The translations under genes were made by a program, and so were the position numbers. Shown in pieces: positions 36,557 through 49,600 of a DNA stretch of 64,000 bases. The DNA lies in NCBI GenBank assembly GCA_026874595.1, contig CM049314.1, positions 69,518,300-69,582,299 of the forward strand, given 5' to 3'. Position 1 is the first letter of the stretch; every line of letters starts with the position of its first letter. The notes below the pieces were generated by a model, which was not told the origin of the DNA, made no database searches, and worked only from the letters and a program-made list of their open reading frames with translations. This DNA is from Sipunculus nudus. Taxonomy: Eukaryota; Annelida; Sipuncula; Golfingiida; Sipunculidae.

Positions 36557-36558
36557 TA

Positions 36559-37900
36559 TTAACAGACGCTTCTTGCTCAGAATTCTTCGGTCGAATTCGT
36601 ATTCTAATCTTAAACACAAATGTCTGCCGAGAACACCCGAAAATGAGACGAGGTATTCCGAACGACACTTCTCATGCTACAAACAAATGACAACTGTTGG
36701 CGAAAATGGACACTTTATGACTATCAGTATTATATAAATTTATTGTTTCATATCTCGAATGATGAACCACAGTTATTACGTAATCCATTTTCCATATAGT
36801 GAATGTCCCACAGAGTAAACGAACATTTAAAGGTTACTTACGATAGATCATGTATACTCGTGTCTGCTCTCAGGTGTTGTAAAATGCCAAAGATATTTAT
36901 TTAGTTTCAAATCGAGTGTTTCAGGACTGTTTCCTCTTTGACATGTTGCTTAACTCTGACAGCATATTGTTAAACTTTCTTATGTCAGATAGGCAAATCT
37001 GTACAGCTATAAGTAGGTCGAAAGGACTTACATGGACACAGGACCAGGGACGGAGGACTCGATTCGGACTTGGACTCTAGTTTACCTTTTAAAGGGGCCC
37101 AATCACCTACCTAACCTTTAAAAACTAAAGTAAATATATTGGTGCTGTCATAAAATTGACCAGAAAATGTTGAATTCACCGCACACAAGCTGCTTGTTTT
37201 GTTTATATTAACGTGTTTATAATATATGGGGTTCCGCCAAATAATCAAAACAAATTCAACAAGGGCACCTAGCAGTAAGTCAGATAAGCCAGAGCTTTGC
37301 AAAAGGCGTTTTGCAACAAGTGACCTTTCTACCTCAGCATATAAGCAACCTAACACCTTAAGCTACATGTTTTTCCTGTGTGTCAACATTGCTGTGTTTA
37401 CAAACATATTCATAAACGAGTTCATAAGCCTATAATAAGGTGTTATAAGATCTTTTCTCAACCAAAACCACATAAATTATTTTTCAAAAGGTAGGTGAAT
37501 GGGCACTTTTAAGGACTCGAGCGTCCTGGACTCGGACTTGTACTGGGACTCGGCGGTCATGATCAGGCCGAGTCCATTACGAATGAGGCAAAAGGAAAGC
37601 TCTGTCCCATAAAATATATCTTATATTACATACGTGTACAAACTTCTAAAAGAATATTACAAAAAAGACTGTGTATATCAAGCCTGAGGTCTCTATCGGG
37701 TGATAAATGCTATTGAACCTTGGGTTAAAGGCACGTGTAAACTGACATAAAGGTTTTTACGGTAATCTCAAATTTCCATTTTATTTATCATGCATATTAT
37801 AGAGTTTTTTTATTGAACTCGGACTTGGACTCGGGTTCCAGATGAACTGTAGGTAATTCCTGTTAAGAAAGGTTTGAAAAGTTCCATTGATGAGTGGTTG
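36559..37900. repeat. Gene-free region with a dispersed repeat and GAGTCC minisatellites
   Basis: 37088-37410 is a diverged inverse of 40320-40520: GTGCCCTTGTTGAATTTGTT on the minus strand versus GTCCTTGTTGATTTGTTTGA, and GCGG further along. Hexamer tracts (GGACTCGGACTTGGACTC) lie at 37060-37080, 37515-37565 and 37816-37840. Confidence 0.5.
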
Positions 37901-37906
37901 AGTTGT

Positions 37907-38115
37907 ATATGTATACATGATCTTGTATATGTGTTCATGAGCTTGCATATGTATACATGAGCTTGTATATGTATACACGAGCCTGTATATGTAAAAAAGA
38001 ACTTGTATATGTAAACATGAGCTTAAATATGTATACATTAGCTTGTATATGTATACATGAGTCTGTATATATATTCAAGAGCTTGTATATGTAAATATGA
38101 GCTTGTATATATATA
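37907..38115. repeat. 20-bp minisatellite, left part
   Basis: About 10 units of CTTGTATATGTATACATGAG. The array resumes at 40054 after a 1.9-kb insertion. Confidence 0.9.
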
Positions 38116-40053
38116 TGTCAAGGCCGATATCGCGATCTGGACGAATCTTAGATCTGTCCGGCCTAAACTGCGATCGCAATCCAGGCTGGCCAGATCTTAG
38201 AATCCTGTGATTTTCCATGTGCTTGAATAAACTGACCGACTGATACCATGTTTACTGTTGAACTTGTTGTTTGTTCAAAAGGTTTAATAAATAGCTTAAT
38301 CCCTTATGATGGCAATGATATCAAGGATTGTTTATTCTGACAATTTTCCATTGATCAGGTAGAAATTAACCTTCACACGTTCTTAATTAATCTTAGTGAG
38401 TAGATGTAAGCAGAGCACATTTAGGGGTCAATTTTAACATGCGGTAAGCTCATCCCTTGCAAGGTGGTAAAGAAGAACATCCGCAGTCGCACACCTTACC
38501 AGGTTTACCGACAGCGGGGATCATACGCACCCGCTTCTCGGGACATGACCTGGTAGACATGAGGACCGTCTACTTCCCAGCCCTAAAGCAGGTGGATCCA
38601 ACAACTCTTGGGGAAGTTACCAATATACAGGCTACCCGAGACAACAGCAAATGGCAGAAACCAGCAGAGGGATCACGATGTCAGTGCAAAGGGACTTAAA
38701 TTGCGTTACCATGAAGTGTAGGTGTCCTAAAGCTGGACTGAACTGTCCCAGCAAGTGCCACTCATGCAGTAAGGATTATAAAAACAAGATATTAGATGCA
38801 CTATGTTTAGACTTTGAATAATCAGTAAATTTTGAACATGAATGTTTGAGTTAGCATGTATTTACTTTGCTGTAAAATGGACTTTAATTTTAAAATTTTT
38901 AAATGACATGGCTTACTAATCGCAGGTACTTAAACGGACTTTTGTTGTGTACCGTGATAGATTGACATTGCTTGACATATTAGTGTGCTTCTGTATTTGC
39001 TTTTGAACATATACAAGCTCATGTATACAATGTATTTGCTTTGCTGTAAAATGTACTTTGATTTTAAATTTTTAAATGACATGGCTTACTAATTGCAGAT
39101 ACTTAGATGGACTTTTGTTGTGTACCGTGATAGATTGACATTGCTTGACATTTTAGTGTGCTACTGTATTTGCTTTTGAACATGCTTTTTTATGTAACAC
39201 AGTTTTATTAGTATGGTCAAATGAATTTTGATTTAAAGAGCCCCCAACGAGTGCGTTGCACTCTGGACACGAATATAACCTTGCGTTTTACACTCATTAC
39301 ACGTGAAAGGACCATGGGAACATCATGTCTACCTGACCTAATTATATAAAAGTTGTAAACTGGCCGCGTAATGCCGGGTCTGAAAGCCTGCTTTGTCCTA
39401 CACGGCTTGTTGTTGTTTTCCCCAAGCACATAATAACCCAGTTTGAAAATGACAAAATAGCCGTTCAAAATGGCAAAGTTTATGGTAAATGCCGATAATC
39501 CTGTCTTACACCTGGTTTCGTTTTTAGCATACAAGTTTCAAAGTCAGGATAAATATGTCAGATGCATGGTTTTCTAGCGGCGTTAAACAATATAAGACAA
39601 CTTTGATAGGTATGTTTAATTCTCTCTTCAAGTCGAGAATAATCTTTAAAATGACATAACCTTTTTATGAACAAAATAAAATACATTTCTATTAGCTCAT
39701 TGTGCCTTTTTGTTTTATAATTGTATTTATTATGGGGGAAATGGTACCATGCAATACCAAATGAGCTGGTAAAACATAAGATGTTTCACTCCAGTGAAAG
39801 ACAAACATGGATTGCAATATGGGCTGGTCAAGTTCAGGATCGCAATCTCGGCTGGACAGATATTAAAACTGTCCAGCCCAGATTGCGATCCTGAAAAAAA
39901 AAAAAAAAAAAAACAGGATCGCAATCAGGGCCGACTTAAACTACGATCGCAATCTGGGCAGGACGGATTAAAGATCTGGCCAGCCTGGATTGCGATTGCA
40001 ATTCGGGCTGAAAAGATCTAAGATCTGTCCAGATCGCGATCTGGGCCTTGACA
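38116..40053. mobile_element. TIR element inserted in the minisatellite (1.94 kb)
   Basis: The ends are TGTCAAGGCC and GGCCTTGACA, with TATA on both outer sides and minisatellite units beyond. The inverted arms of about 100-160 bp are rich in GATCGCGATC, AATCGCAATCCAGGCTGGCC and AGATCTTAGATCT. A strong hairpin sits at 39835-39893 (GGATCGCAATCT..GGCTGGACAG and its inverse). Inside are a broken coding relic (38430-38822) and a direct repeat of about 174 bp (38866 and 39040). One minisatellite-like unit in reverse (about 39008-39029) lies between the repeat units. Confidence 0.7.
38430..38822 (+). pseudogene. Transposon protein C-terminus with CXC cysteine tail, frameshifted
   Basis: A frame ending at TAA 38697-38699 reads GIIRTRFSGHDLVDMRTVYF, TTLGEVTNIQATRDNSKW and SRCQCKG. 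A second frame carries on as CVTMKCRCPKAGLNCPSKCH, SCSKDYKNK and stops near 38819-38821. The CxC...CxCxKAGLxCxxxCH pattern is a CXC-type zinc cluster like that at the end of the 9987-10941 relic, so both come from transposon proteins with the same kind of tail. The upstream catalytic region is missing. One shift separates CQC from CRC. The exact family is not recognised. Confidence 0.5.
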
Positions 40054-40250
40054 TATACATGACCTTGAATATGTATACATGAGTTTATATGTATATATGA
40101 GCGTGTATATGTATACATGAGCTTGTCGATATATTCATGTGCTTGTATATGTATACATGAGCCTTAATATGTATACATGAGCTTGTTTATGTTTACATAT
40201 GCGTGTTTATGTACACATGAGCTTATATATGTATACATGAGCTTGTCTAT
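40054..40250. repeat. 20-bp minisatellite, right part
   Basis: About 10 units of the same CTTGTATATGTATACATGAG repeat, in the same orientation as the left part. Confidence 0.9.
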
Positions 40251-40753
40251 ATGTAAAGTCTGTTAGTAAACGCGGTACATACAAACAGAAAAAGAATATA
40301 ACCTATTTTGGTTCGTTGCATATGTGAAAATTTGAAAGGTCTTGGTTGCTTAACGCCGTTTGCAAGTTCTGGATCGTCTGATTTTCTGCCAGATGTCCTT
40401 GTTGATTTGTTTGATTTTTTGGCGGGGATCCCCGCATGTTATAAACACTTGTATAATAACAAAATGAACATTTACGTTTTCTGGCCTATGTATATTAAAG
40501 GTTCAAGGGATTAACTTTGGTCAAAAGAAGGGGATATCGTGGTACACCCCTTTAACATTACGCTTTGGGATTTATATCCCCAACAATATGAACAAACCAT
40601 GTGCAAAGCTATCTTCATATGTAATGTCAACTTTATCGGGTGGCGTTTACTGGCGTTTAGCCAACCCGTCATTCCCAGTCATTCCTAATAGCTGCTACAA
40701 ATCTTCTTATACATGTAATAAATGCATTTAATTTGCTTGCATGCTGTTCTTTT

Positions 40754-43493
40754 AGCTCAGCTGACTGAAAGTCATCTGAGCTATAGCCATCACCCTTTGT
40801 CCGTCGTCTGTCCGGCCGTCCGGTCGTCCGGCCGTCCGTTAACAGGGCACAAATCGTAACCGCTGGACCTGGAATCTTCAAACTTGACGTCCAGAGAGTC
40901 CATGAAAAATCTCCTTGGAACCTGAAATTAGCTCTCTGTTACCCCTATTCTCCGAGCTATGGAGCTCGTAATTACCCTCCAGAATAATCAAAGATTTGGT
41001 ACAAAAGCTCAAGTATCTGAATAACTACTGCATTGATCACCATGATTTTTTGCATGTATATTGATCATGAAGAGTTCCATCAGTCTCTGCAAACTGGTGG
41101 CGCCACCTATACTTTTTCTAATTTTTACGAATTTTTTTCTCTATTTTTGATACTTTCAAAGAAGCTGTCACTGTCAACAGGGCACAAATCGTTACCGCTG
41201 GACCTGGAATCTTCTAACTTTACATCCGAAGAGGTCCATGAGAATGTCTTTGTGGAAACCTGAAATTAGGTTTCTGTTACCCATATCCTCCGAGTTATGG
41301 GGCTCGTAAATACCCGTCAGAATAATTAAAAATTTGAAACAAAAGCTGCACTATCTGGACAACTAATACATTGATCACCATGATTTTTTGCATGGATATA
41401 CATCACAGAGTGTTTCATTCATTTCTGCGAACTGGTGGCTCCACGTTGATTTGTCGAAGTTTTACGCTTTTATTTCTCTATTTTTGAGACTTTAAAAGAA
41501 GTGCTCTTCTATTAACAAGGCACAAATTGTAACTATTCCACCTTGAATGTGCTAACTTGACATCCTTGGAGAACCATGAAAATCTCTTTAGAAACCTAAA
41601 ATTAAGTCTCGATTACTCATACTTTCTGAGCTATAGGGCTCAGAAGCACCACCAGAATAATAAAAAATTTGATACAAAAGCTGCACTATATTGACAATTA
41701 CTGCATTGATCACCATGATTCTTTGCATGAATATTAATCACCTTTATTTTTCTAATTAATATGAATTTTTGTCTCTATTTTTGATACCTTCAAAGAAGCT
41801 GTCAACTATTAACAGGGCACAAATCGTAACTTATAGACCTGGAATCTTCTTACTTGATATCAAGGGAGGGCCATGAAAAGTCTCTCTGGAAACCAGAAAT
41901 TAGGTCTCTGTTACCCATATCCTCCAAGTTATGGGTCTTGAAAGTACCCCCTGAATAATAAAAAATTTGATACAAAAGCTCCAGTATATGAATAATTACT
42001 GCCTTGATCACAATGATTATTTGTATGAATATTGATCATGGAATGTTCCATCAGTTCCTGTAAACTAGTAGGGCCATGTGTGTTTTTCTAAATTTTACGA
42101 ATTTTTTTCTCTATTTTTGATACCTTCAAAGAAGCATCTGTTAACCGGCCACAAATCGTAAAAGCTGGACCTTGAATCTTCTAACATGACATCAAAAGAG
42201 GTCCATGTAAAGTATCTATGGAAATCTGAAATTAGGTCTCTGTTACCCATATCCTCCGAGCTATGGGGCTTGTAAGTACCCCCCAGAATAATTAAAAATG
42301 TGATACAAACATTCTGTGTTAGTTTCCAGAGATCTCCTCTGAGACCCTTTGACCAATCTTTCCGAAATCCAGCATAGTTGTTCCTTCGCCTATGTTTTTG
42401 TGCCTAACAAAGACAGGTGGCACCACCAGCAATCCTTTCTGTACAGTACGAAACTGAGTGTGATTTAGACATATCTCAGGAGTGGCTCAATGTATTGTGC
42501 TGAAAGTTTGCATGTGCATAGCTCTTGGATCTCTCCATCTCATTATTGCGACTTTTTGCGTAGTGTCCATCTGTGCATTTGCCATCTGTTCGTCTTAGTT
42601 GTTCTTCAATGTATTCTGTTGAAATTGTGCAAGTTCATAGATCCTCAACACCTAAATCTCGTAAACAAGACGGGTGGCGCCGTCTGCAGTCGTTTTTGCG
42701 TGGCGTCCATCGGTATATTTGCTTTTGGTGAAAAATGCTCATATTTCAGGAATGGTTCCAGATATTGGTCTGTTATTTGCCATGTCCATCCATCTTGGAA
42801 TATTTTTTTCTCGTAAACCAGACAGGTGGCACCACATGCTTTCCCGGTTTTGTAGAATAAATAAATGCCCTTTTCTCAGGAGTGATATGCCATATTGGCC
42901 TGAATTTGTGCATACCCATAGATCTTGGACTCCTCCATCTTGTATTCAAGACTGGTGGAGCCACCTGCAATCATTTTCCTGTGGCCTCCATCCGTACATG
43001 TGCTTTGGGTGAAATTGCTCATATATCAGGAGTGGTTCAAGGTATTAGTCTGAAATTTGGCATGTTCATCCATCTACGGAAATTTTCTCGTAAACCAGAC
43101 AGTTGGCACCACCTGCCTCCCCTTTTTCGTAGAATAAATTAAAGCCCTTTCCTGAGGAGAGATTTGCCCTATTGGCCTGAAATTGTGCATATCCATATAG
43201 ATCTTGGACTCCTCTATCTTGTACTTAAGACTGGTCGCGCCATCTGCAATCTTTTTCCTGTTGCGTCCATACCTACATGTGCTTTGGGTGAAAATTGCTC
43301 ATATCTGAGGAGTGGTTCAAGATATTGGTCTGAAATATGGCATGTCCATCTGTCTTGTAGAATTTTCTCATAAAGCAGACATTTCTAAGGACTCTTCACA
43401 AAATTCATGATTTTTTAGCACTCTGGTAGTCATTTTGCTTATTGTTAAACATTCCTTGAATTCAGCTGAGCGTCATGGCCCATGGGCCACTAG
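40754..43493 (+). mobile_element. Hairpin-ended element with internal tandem repeats (2.7 kb), Helitron-like
   Basis: The head is a 13-bp stem, AGCTCAGCTGACT-GAA-AGTCATCTGAGCT, followed by a CCGTCCGGTCGTCC run. Five units of about 335 bp follow, marked by GGCACAAATCGTAAC at 40851, 41186, 41524, 41821 and 42153. Three units of 280 bp follow, marked by CTCATATTTCAGGA at 42738, 43018 and 43298. The tail is AGCTGAGCGTCATGGCCCAT with the palindrome GGCCCATGGGCC (43477-43488), then ACTAG. A 3' hairpin a few bases before CTAG fits a Helitron/Helentron-derived non-autonomous element, as do tandem-repeat cores. No Rep/helicase gene is present. Frames inside are repeat translations. Confidence 0.6.
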
Positions 43494-44097
43494 TTGCTGC
43501 GTTCTATAAAATGTTGATTTTTTTCAATTCTTTATACGTGATTTCTTCGCTGAAATACAGTCAAAATGCTCATAAAATTTCATGTTGTATGCTGGGTGTA
43601 TTCTTGCAGGTTCCTTGATACTGTCACATGATGCCCGTTTGAGCTGGCACTTCCGGAAAAAAAATTATCTGACTTCCCGCCTTGTTAAGATTTTTTGATA
43701 GGCCTAGTTGATAAATATGAAACGTAGAAAAACTATTTTTTTCTCATTTTGTGGAGGAAACAGAATTGTTAATGTTTGCTCAATTAAATAACACATCTGA
43801 AGAATTCCAATTAGTTTTCTCCTATATACTTGACTTCGTATTACCTCAGTGTACCGCAGCTGCGGTACTGGGTGTGAAATCACCTCCACTGGCGGATCAC
43901 ACTCCCAAAAGACGCACTCGTTCGTCAGTGAAACACGGGCTGCTGGGCACAGCCTTCCCATATTCAGCAAAATTTTCTGTTTTACTTATACCTCACAAAA
44001 AAGTGTGGGTGTAAATGTGATAGTGGATTCATCGAACTTAAAATTGACATACTTTAATTGATGCATTTAATAGAGAAAAACACTTCTAAATGATGAC

Positions 44098-44100
<3 letters not shown>

Positions 44101-44153
<53 letters not shown>
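44101..44153. repeat. (TA)n microsatellite
   Basis: Pure TA tract just left of a 172-bp MITE. Confidence 0.95.
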
Positions 44154-44156
<3 letters not shown>

Positions 44157-44328
44157 CTAAGAAAGAAGGGTTACATGTAGAATCCTTAAGGTTCCCAAAA
44201 GAGCCCTCGGAGAGGGTTCCTTGAACAAACCTGACTGGAGGGTACTACCTGGAACCTCTATGGGTTCCCTACTGGCTCCACTCTCGAGAACCCTTACATG
44301 GAACCTACATGTAACCTCTCTTTCTTAG
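44157..44328. mobile_element. MITE with 24-bp TIRs (172 bp)
   Basis: CTAAGAAAGAAGGGTTACAT continues to 24 bp and matches the inverse of the right end at 22 of 24 positions. The inside is rich in GGTTCC and GGAACC words that pair with one another. No clear target duplication. Confidence 0.65.
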
Positions 44329-44439
44329 GATAGGATGAGGGGCGCATATACTGGGTTGGCGCTTGATGAGTATTAGGAAAACGTAGTTCTTAAATTATTT
44401 TGCATTTTATTTGTTTTGTATGTATATATATATACATAT

Positions 44440-44456
44440 GCACAAAATATATTTCG

Positions 44457-44508
<52 letters not shown>

Positions 44509-44525
44509 CGTAATATATTTTGTGC
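44440..44525. repeat. AT-rich inverted repeat (cruciform-prone)
   Basis: GCACAAAATATATT..CGTAAT and its inverse flank a 40-bp TA core. A second inverted pair (ACTTTAATAGAAAAC at about 44611 and GTTTTCTATTAAAG at about 44697) lies just to the right. Both sit within 500 bp of the start of duplication copy B. Confidence 0.75.
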
Positions 44526-45256
44526 CTTTGAAAATTATAATTATGAGTGACAAGTATCTGGGGGCGAGTATGGGAGTATTAAATTTATAAATTTATATAT
44601 ATATATATAAATAAATTTTTACTTTAATAGAAAACAAACATATATAATTTTTTTATATTCTCAGAATATATTACATAATATATTTATATATTTAATGTTT
44701 TCTATTAAAGAAAATGCGAGTACTTGGAGAGGGTATTAAAGGGGTCTCCCCTTACCATTTTGAGAATTCTGTTTTTAAAATATATAATGTACACAAGACT
44801 TTTTGAGGTATGTTTCGCAAAAAAAGCCAACAAGATTTTCCGTTCCTCGATCACTGTTCTCTTAAATGTCTTGCTTAATCTAGTCAAACACTAGACGGGT
44901 TCAGTATATAATATTTTTTATATATCATCCACAGAGCACAGATCGTGAGTTCGAGTACCAGTATCAGTAGAAAAAGCATGGTTTTTTTAAAGATCAACCG
45001 CAACTGAGGCCGTACCTAACTCCTCTATATTATGACCCAGCATGCAGTGTTATAACGAAAAGACTCCCTCTCTTATTATACATTTACGTTATCTCTTATT
45101 AAAATTTGGATGCAGTCTAAACGGAGCAAATGTCGATGCTGTTCATTAATATTCTAGCTCTGTTTATGCATAAGAAAGCAAAAAAATGTTGATAACTAAA
45201 TAAACTATTTTGCTATTTGCCCCCCCACCATTTTCAGAATCGCTCCAAAGCCTTTG

Positions 45257-45323
<67 letters not shown>

Positions 45324-46689
45324 GAGAGAGAGAGAGATAGATATGATATCATAACAATAACGTTCACTCACTGCACCCTTACCGTTATCTGTCTTTGTCC
45401 ACATATTTGAAAAAAAAGGAGTCATATTTTCATGAAATACAAAAATACCATACAGAAAGTGTTAATTCTGGTTCACAGGCAATTGAAAACAGTATTCATG
45501 GTCGCTGCTAGATGTCTGCACTGCTGTCTTCGGATACAGTCATCACGAACAGACACAGGTCGGTGAGGCAGCATGTCAAACGTGACTCGTCATAAACAAG
45601 ATCACACAGTTGTCCACATGTGGTTTTGCCATCACGGTATGATCTGCATATGGTAGGTAACAGTGCTCATTAAACCGGTAAATGTGGCTTGTTTTTTTTA
45701 AGACTAATACGGGATGTTAAAAAGGGTGATATTGCGTAATACACTCGTCAGCGGATCGACCGGCCATATAAGCCTTCCCGTGATCCCGCCAACGCGCTGG
45801 CATGTTGGTAGGGTCAAAGGTCAAAGCACATAAACAAACCTGCAAAGGGTACACGTGTCTATGTTGTTCAGTCCGTGCAGGAATCGGGATTTGGAATGAG
45901 GGAATTCATACTAAATAAATGGGAATCTGGATATTGCCAGATCAATAAATGCCACACAGGCATTATTAACCCCCATCTTTCCAGCTCCACGGGAGACGTC
46001 AGTGGGTGAAGTTTTTCTTTGTTTTGAGGTACGCCCTGGACTTGTAGGATGGAAGTAGGCTGTGACTGATGGAGAAACTTTTGTAAAACATTAAATAATC
46101 ACTGATAAATAGCACGCTAAGCTTCTGAGTCCCCTGATGCCGCCCCTGATTGATGTGAAACAATACATAGCTCTACCAGTTCACATCCGCGAACGCATTG
46201 TTGGGGGATATCCGTGCAAAATATGTGCATTTAAAGATTCACAGCCGAGGCAGGTCGCCCCTTTTAGTGACGTTGAGTCTTGAAACGACGAATCAGATAT
46301 AAACCTTACATATTCAACAATGTTCTGAAGTAGGCTAGCAGGAAGTTCTAACGCATATTGTTTCAACTGACTTGTAAATTCATGGCCGACCATACTTGGA
46401 CAAAAAAAAAATTACGTACGTCAGTGTACCTCGATATCAGAACAGCGCTTTGCTGTACACGGACATGTTAGGAATAAGGAATGATGTATAAAAATTGGAC
46501 TTTTTTGCTAATCAATTTGCATTTACCGTCTTGAACACTGTTAGAACAAAGGGTTTTATTAAAAGGTTTTTTGTAGAGAAAAGGGTAGTTATGTCTTCCT
46601 AAACCCTTTGCTTCCTTAATAAGGGTTTAGTTCTGTATATTTCCCGAGTATAACCCCATTCGCCATGAAGAAAACCCTTTCACAACCTT

Positions 46690-49600
46690 TAACAATGAGA
46701 GTAGCTTTAATTCCTTATATCCATGCGAGAGTGCGCTGCAGATGTATTCCTAAATGGGTCACGCGTGACGTGGCTTTTTGGCGGGAATTACAGCAGCAGT
46801 GAAGTGTAAGCAAGAACAACAGCAGTCACGGCAGTCACTTTCCCCAGCCCAGAAGCCGACACTCTATGAAATTCAAGTATATTGGTAAGTAAGCTTTGTT
46901 TAATCAAAATCATAAAAATCATGGTACTTGCTGCAATACACAAGTGAACATCTTAATTCTCTTTAAAGGCCAAAAAAGCCAGCCTTTGACTTAATGCCAG
47001 GTTTCAACGTGTGTATATATGGTATCAGATGCACCCCGCTGTGTTGGACATAAATAGGACAGCTGCTTTGTATAGAGGCTGGCATGGACACTGCCTGCCC
47101 AAACGATGTTAGGGGCAGTATGCCACCCAAACATTGATGTTTAAGTTCTGGATGTTTAACTTCCCAGGCCCATCAGTTTATTAAAAGAAAAACCCAAAGC
47201 AAATTTCCCTTACATAGGCAAAGTTGACCACAGTACCACAGGCAATTTATCAGCCCGCCCTGGCATCCTGTCCCAGAGCCCGGTTTCCGTGGCCTCCCGC
47301 TGACCCCTCGCATACCAGTTTCCATGTAACTTATAGCCGCAGCTCTTGGGAGAACCAGGCATCTTACAGTGTGTGCAAGATTTTGTCACAGCATGTATTA
47401 ACTTATGTTAAGAATTGGTGAGTAATGTTTTACACATACCATTTAAACAGCTTTCTAAAATTGATAACTTGTGAAACCACCAAAACAGGAAATGCCCTGT
47501 CCCCCCCCCCCCCCCCCCCAACCAAGCATGATGTTTCAGTGACATGACTGCATGTGTTGCTGTATTTCCAATAGTGACTTCAACCCCTAGGTTTCTGCTT
47601 TTAAATAAGTTATCTTGTTCAGAATAATTGCTGCCAAAATTATTTCTCCTTAAAAGAGGTCTCCAGCAATTACATCGGTCGGTATTTATCCTCATTGCTG
47701 AGCGAGTAACTATAAAAAAAAATATGATATGGTACGCCATCGTAAATGATCTTAACTTTTCATGGATGTCCTTTTTTTATTTTACTGAGCTTTCAGACTG
47801 CAGAAGGGGTCATGGTTCGGGGACACTACATTGTGTAAAGATTCAAATGATTTGCATGTAAACATTATATTTGATATTGATATTGTGCATTGAAGTTATA
47901 TTAGGCATAGTATGAAAATTATTTGTTTTCAGTCACATTATTAGTTTGTGCCAGCGGCTAAGGAGATGAAGATATATCAGCATTAATGAGAAGCACATTT
48001 AGGTTGTCTATTTTAATACGGTAGTACATTTATTTGTAATTGTTTATGAATAAGTGTTTGGGTTCTGATGTATGGAAAACTATGCATTAAAAAACCTGCT
48101 TTCAGTAAATCTACATTAAACATTTTGAGAAGCAACATAAAAAAATAAAATAATAATTTTATAACATTCATTGATGTTTCCACTATTAAAACCCTAAATT
48201 TCAAAATTTTCAAAGCAACCAATGCAGTATATTGTGTTATATCATTTATTTCTTTTATTTAAATCATGTAAGCTTGAAATCAGCATTCACTTTGCTGGTA
48301 TATGCATAATATTTTAGGCATTTCTCTGAGTTTGCTTTTTAAACTACTTCTCCAATTCGGCGCGGGCACAGCTGTTAAAATATTATCGATATCTTATAAT
48401 TACAACAAATTACATGATCTAGTGAATGCTTTAAATCAATTTTTTACACAAATATTCACGCCATATTAAAGTCAAGAGGACTTAAAAAAAAAACAAAAAA
48501 AGAATTCTGTATGGAAAAACTATGGAAGTTTATGAATATTTTCGAATGTCATTCAAATTTCATAAGGTTTTTCTTAGGGGTACCTTTGGTGAGATAACTT
48601 TGGGGTTGTCCTTCAATTTAAAGTTGACACACTCTCTTTTATATCATCTGATTTCACTTATTAATAAAACGATGGATGATGCTATTATGTAAATATTGCT
48701 TATATATATTATATATATATATATATTGCTATGTATTTGATTTCGTCTCAATGATGCGAGATAAACACATTGGTTTTGGTTACAGAATTTGATACCACTG
48801 TTGCCGTCCAAGCTGTGAAGACAGTCAAGTACAGTTTTGATCTGTGAGAGTTCCTGGTCTACAATGAAAACCTGGTAGGAAAACTATTTGATCATTTGAT
48901 CAGAACTGAATTATTAAATATATTGAGAGAAGTACAAATTAATTCCTATAGCACTCGGAAAGTAGAAAAATTAGGTGTTGCATTACGTTTTTTGTTAAAA
49001 GATGTATCATATCAAAGATATACCCTCCCACTTAACAATTTGTGTGAACATAAGGCACTTGAATAATTTTCAAAATGTTAGTATTTTTTTCATAGATTAT
49101 ACATTTTTCCTTTGAGCACAAATTCACGCAATAACATCCTTTCCCCTTTAATCCATGTTCTGATTAACATGAATTTGTTATTGTCATAAAGTAACTCTGC
49201 TTTGATCAGGAAAATATATTTCTATCATCCTATAGAAAGTTCTTCAAGTTTGGACTAAAAGTAAAGAATGTTAGCCCATAATGTCACGAGTTCATATTTG
49301 GCAGTTGAGCACCCATTGTCACTTGCTTTATAACATGTCTTTAAATGTTATGAGAATGGGCAGAAGAAAATGAAACATAGTTCATCATGTCGTAATTTTG
49401 AAACATTGAAAGGAAAAAGTCAGGATTTCATTTTTGAATTTAAAAAACTGCCATGAAGCAATTAGAATAAATTAAAAAGATGTTTTTTTTCCCCTTAACA
49501 GCACCTTAAAATTTTAGAAAATAATATTCTAGCAAAACAAAAAACCATAGATTTCTATTTTTAAAATGATAAATAGTAACATGTGAGGAATGGAAAACAT

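Noticed and set aside
42490-43373. Series of open frames of 60-110 codons in the 42.5-43.4 kb block
   Set aside because: They repeat the same peptides with the 280-bp tandem period and are not genes.
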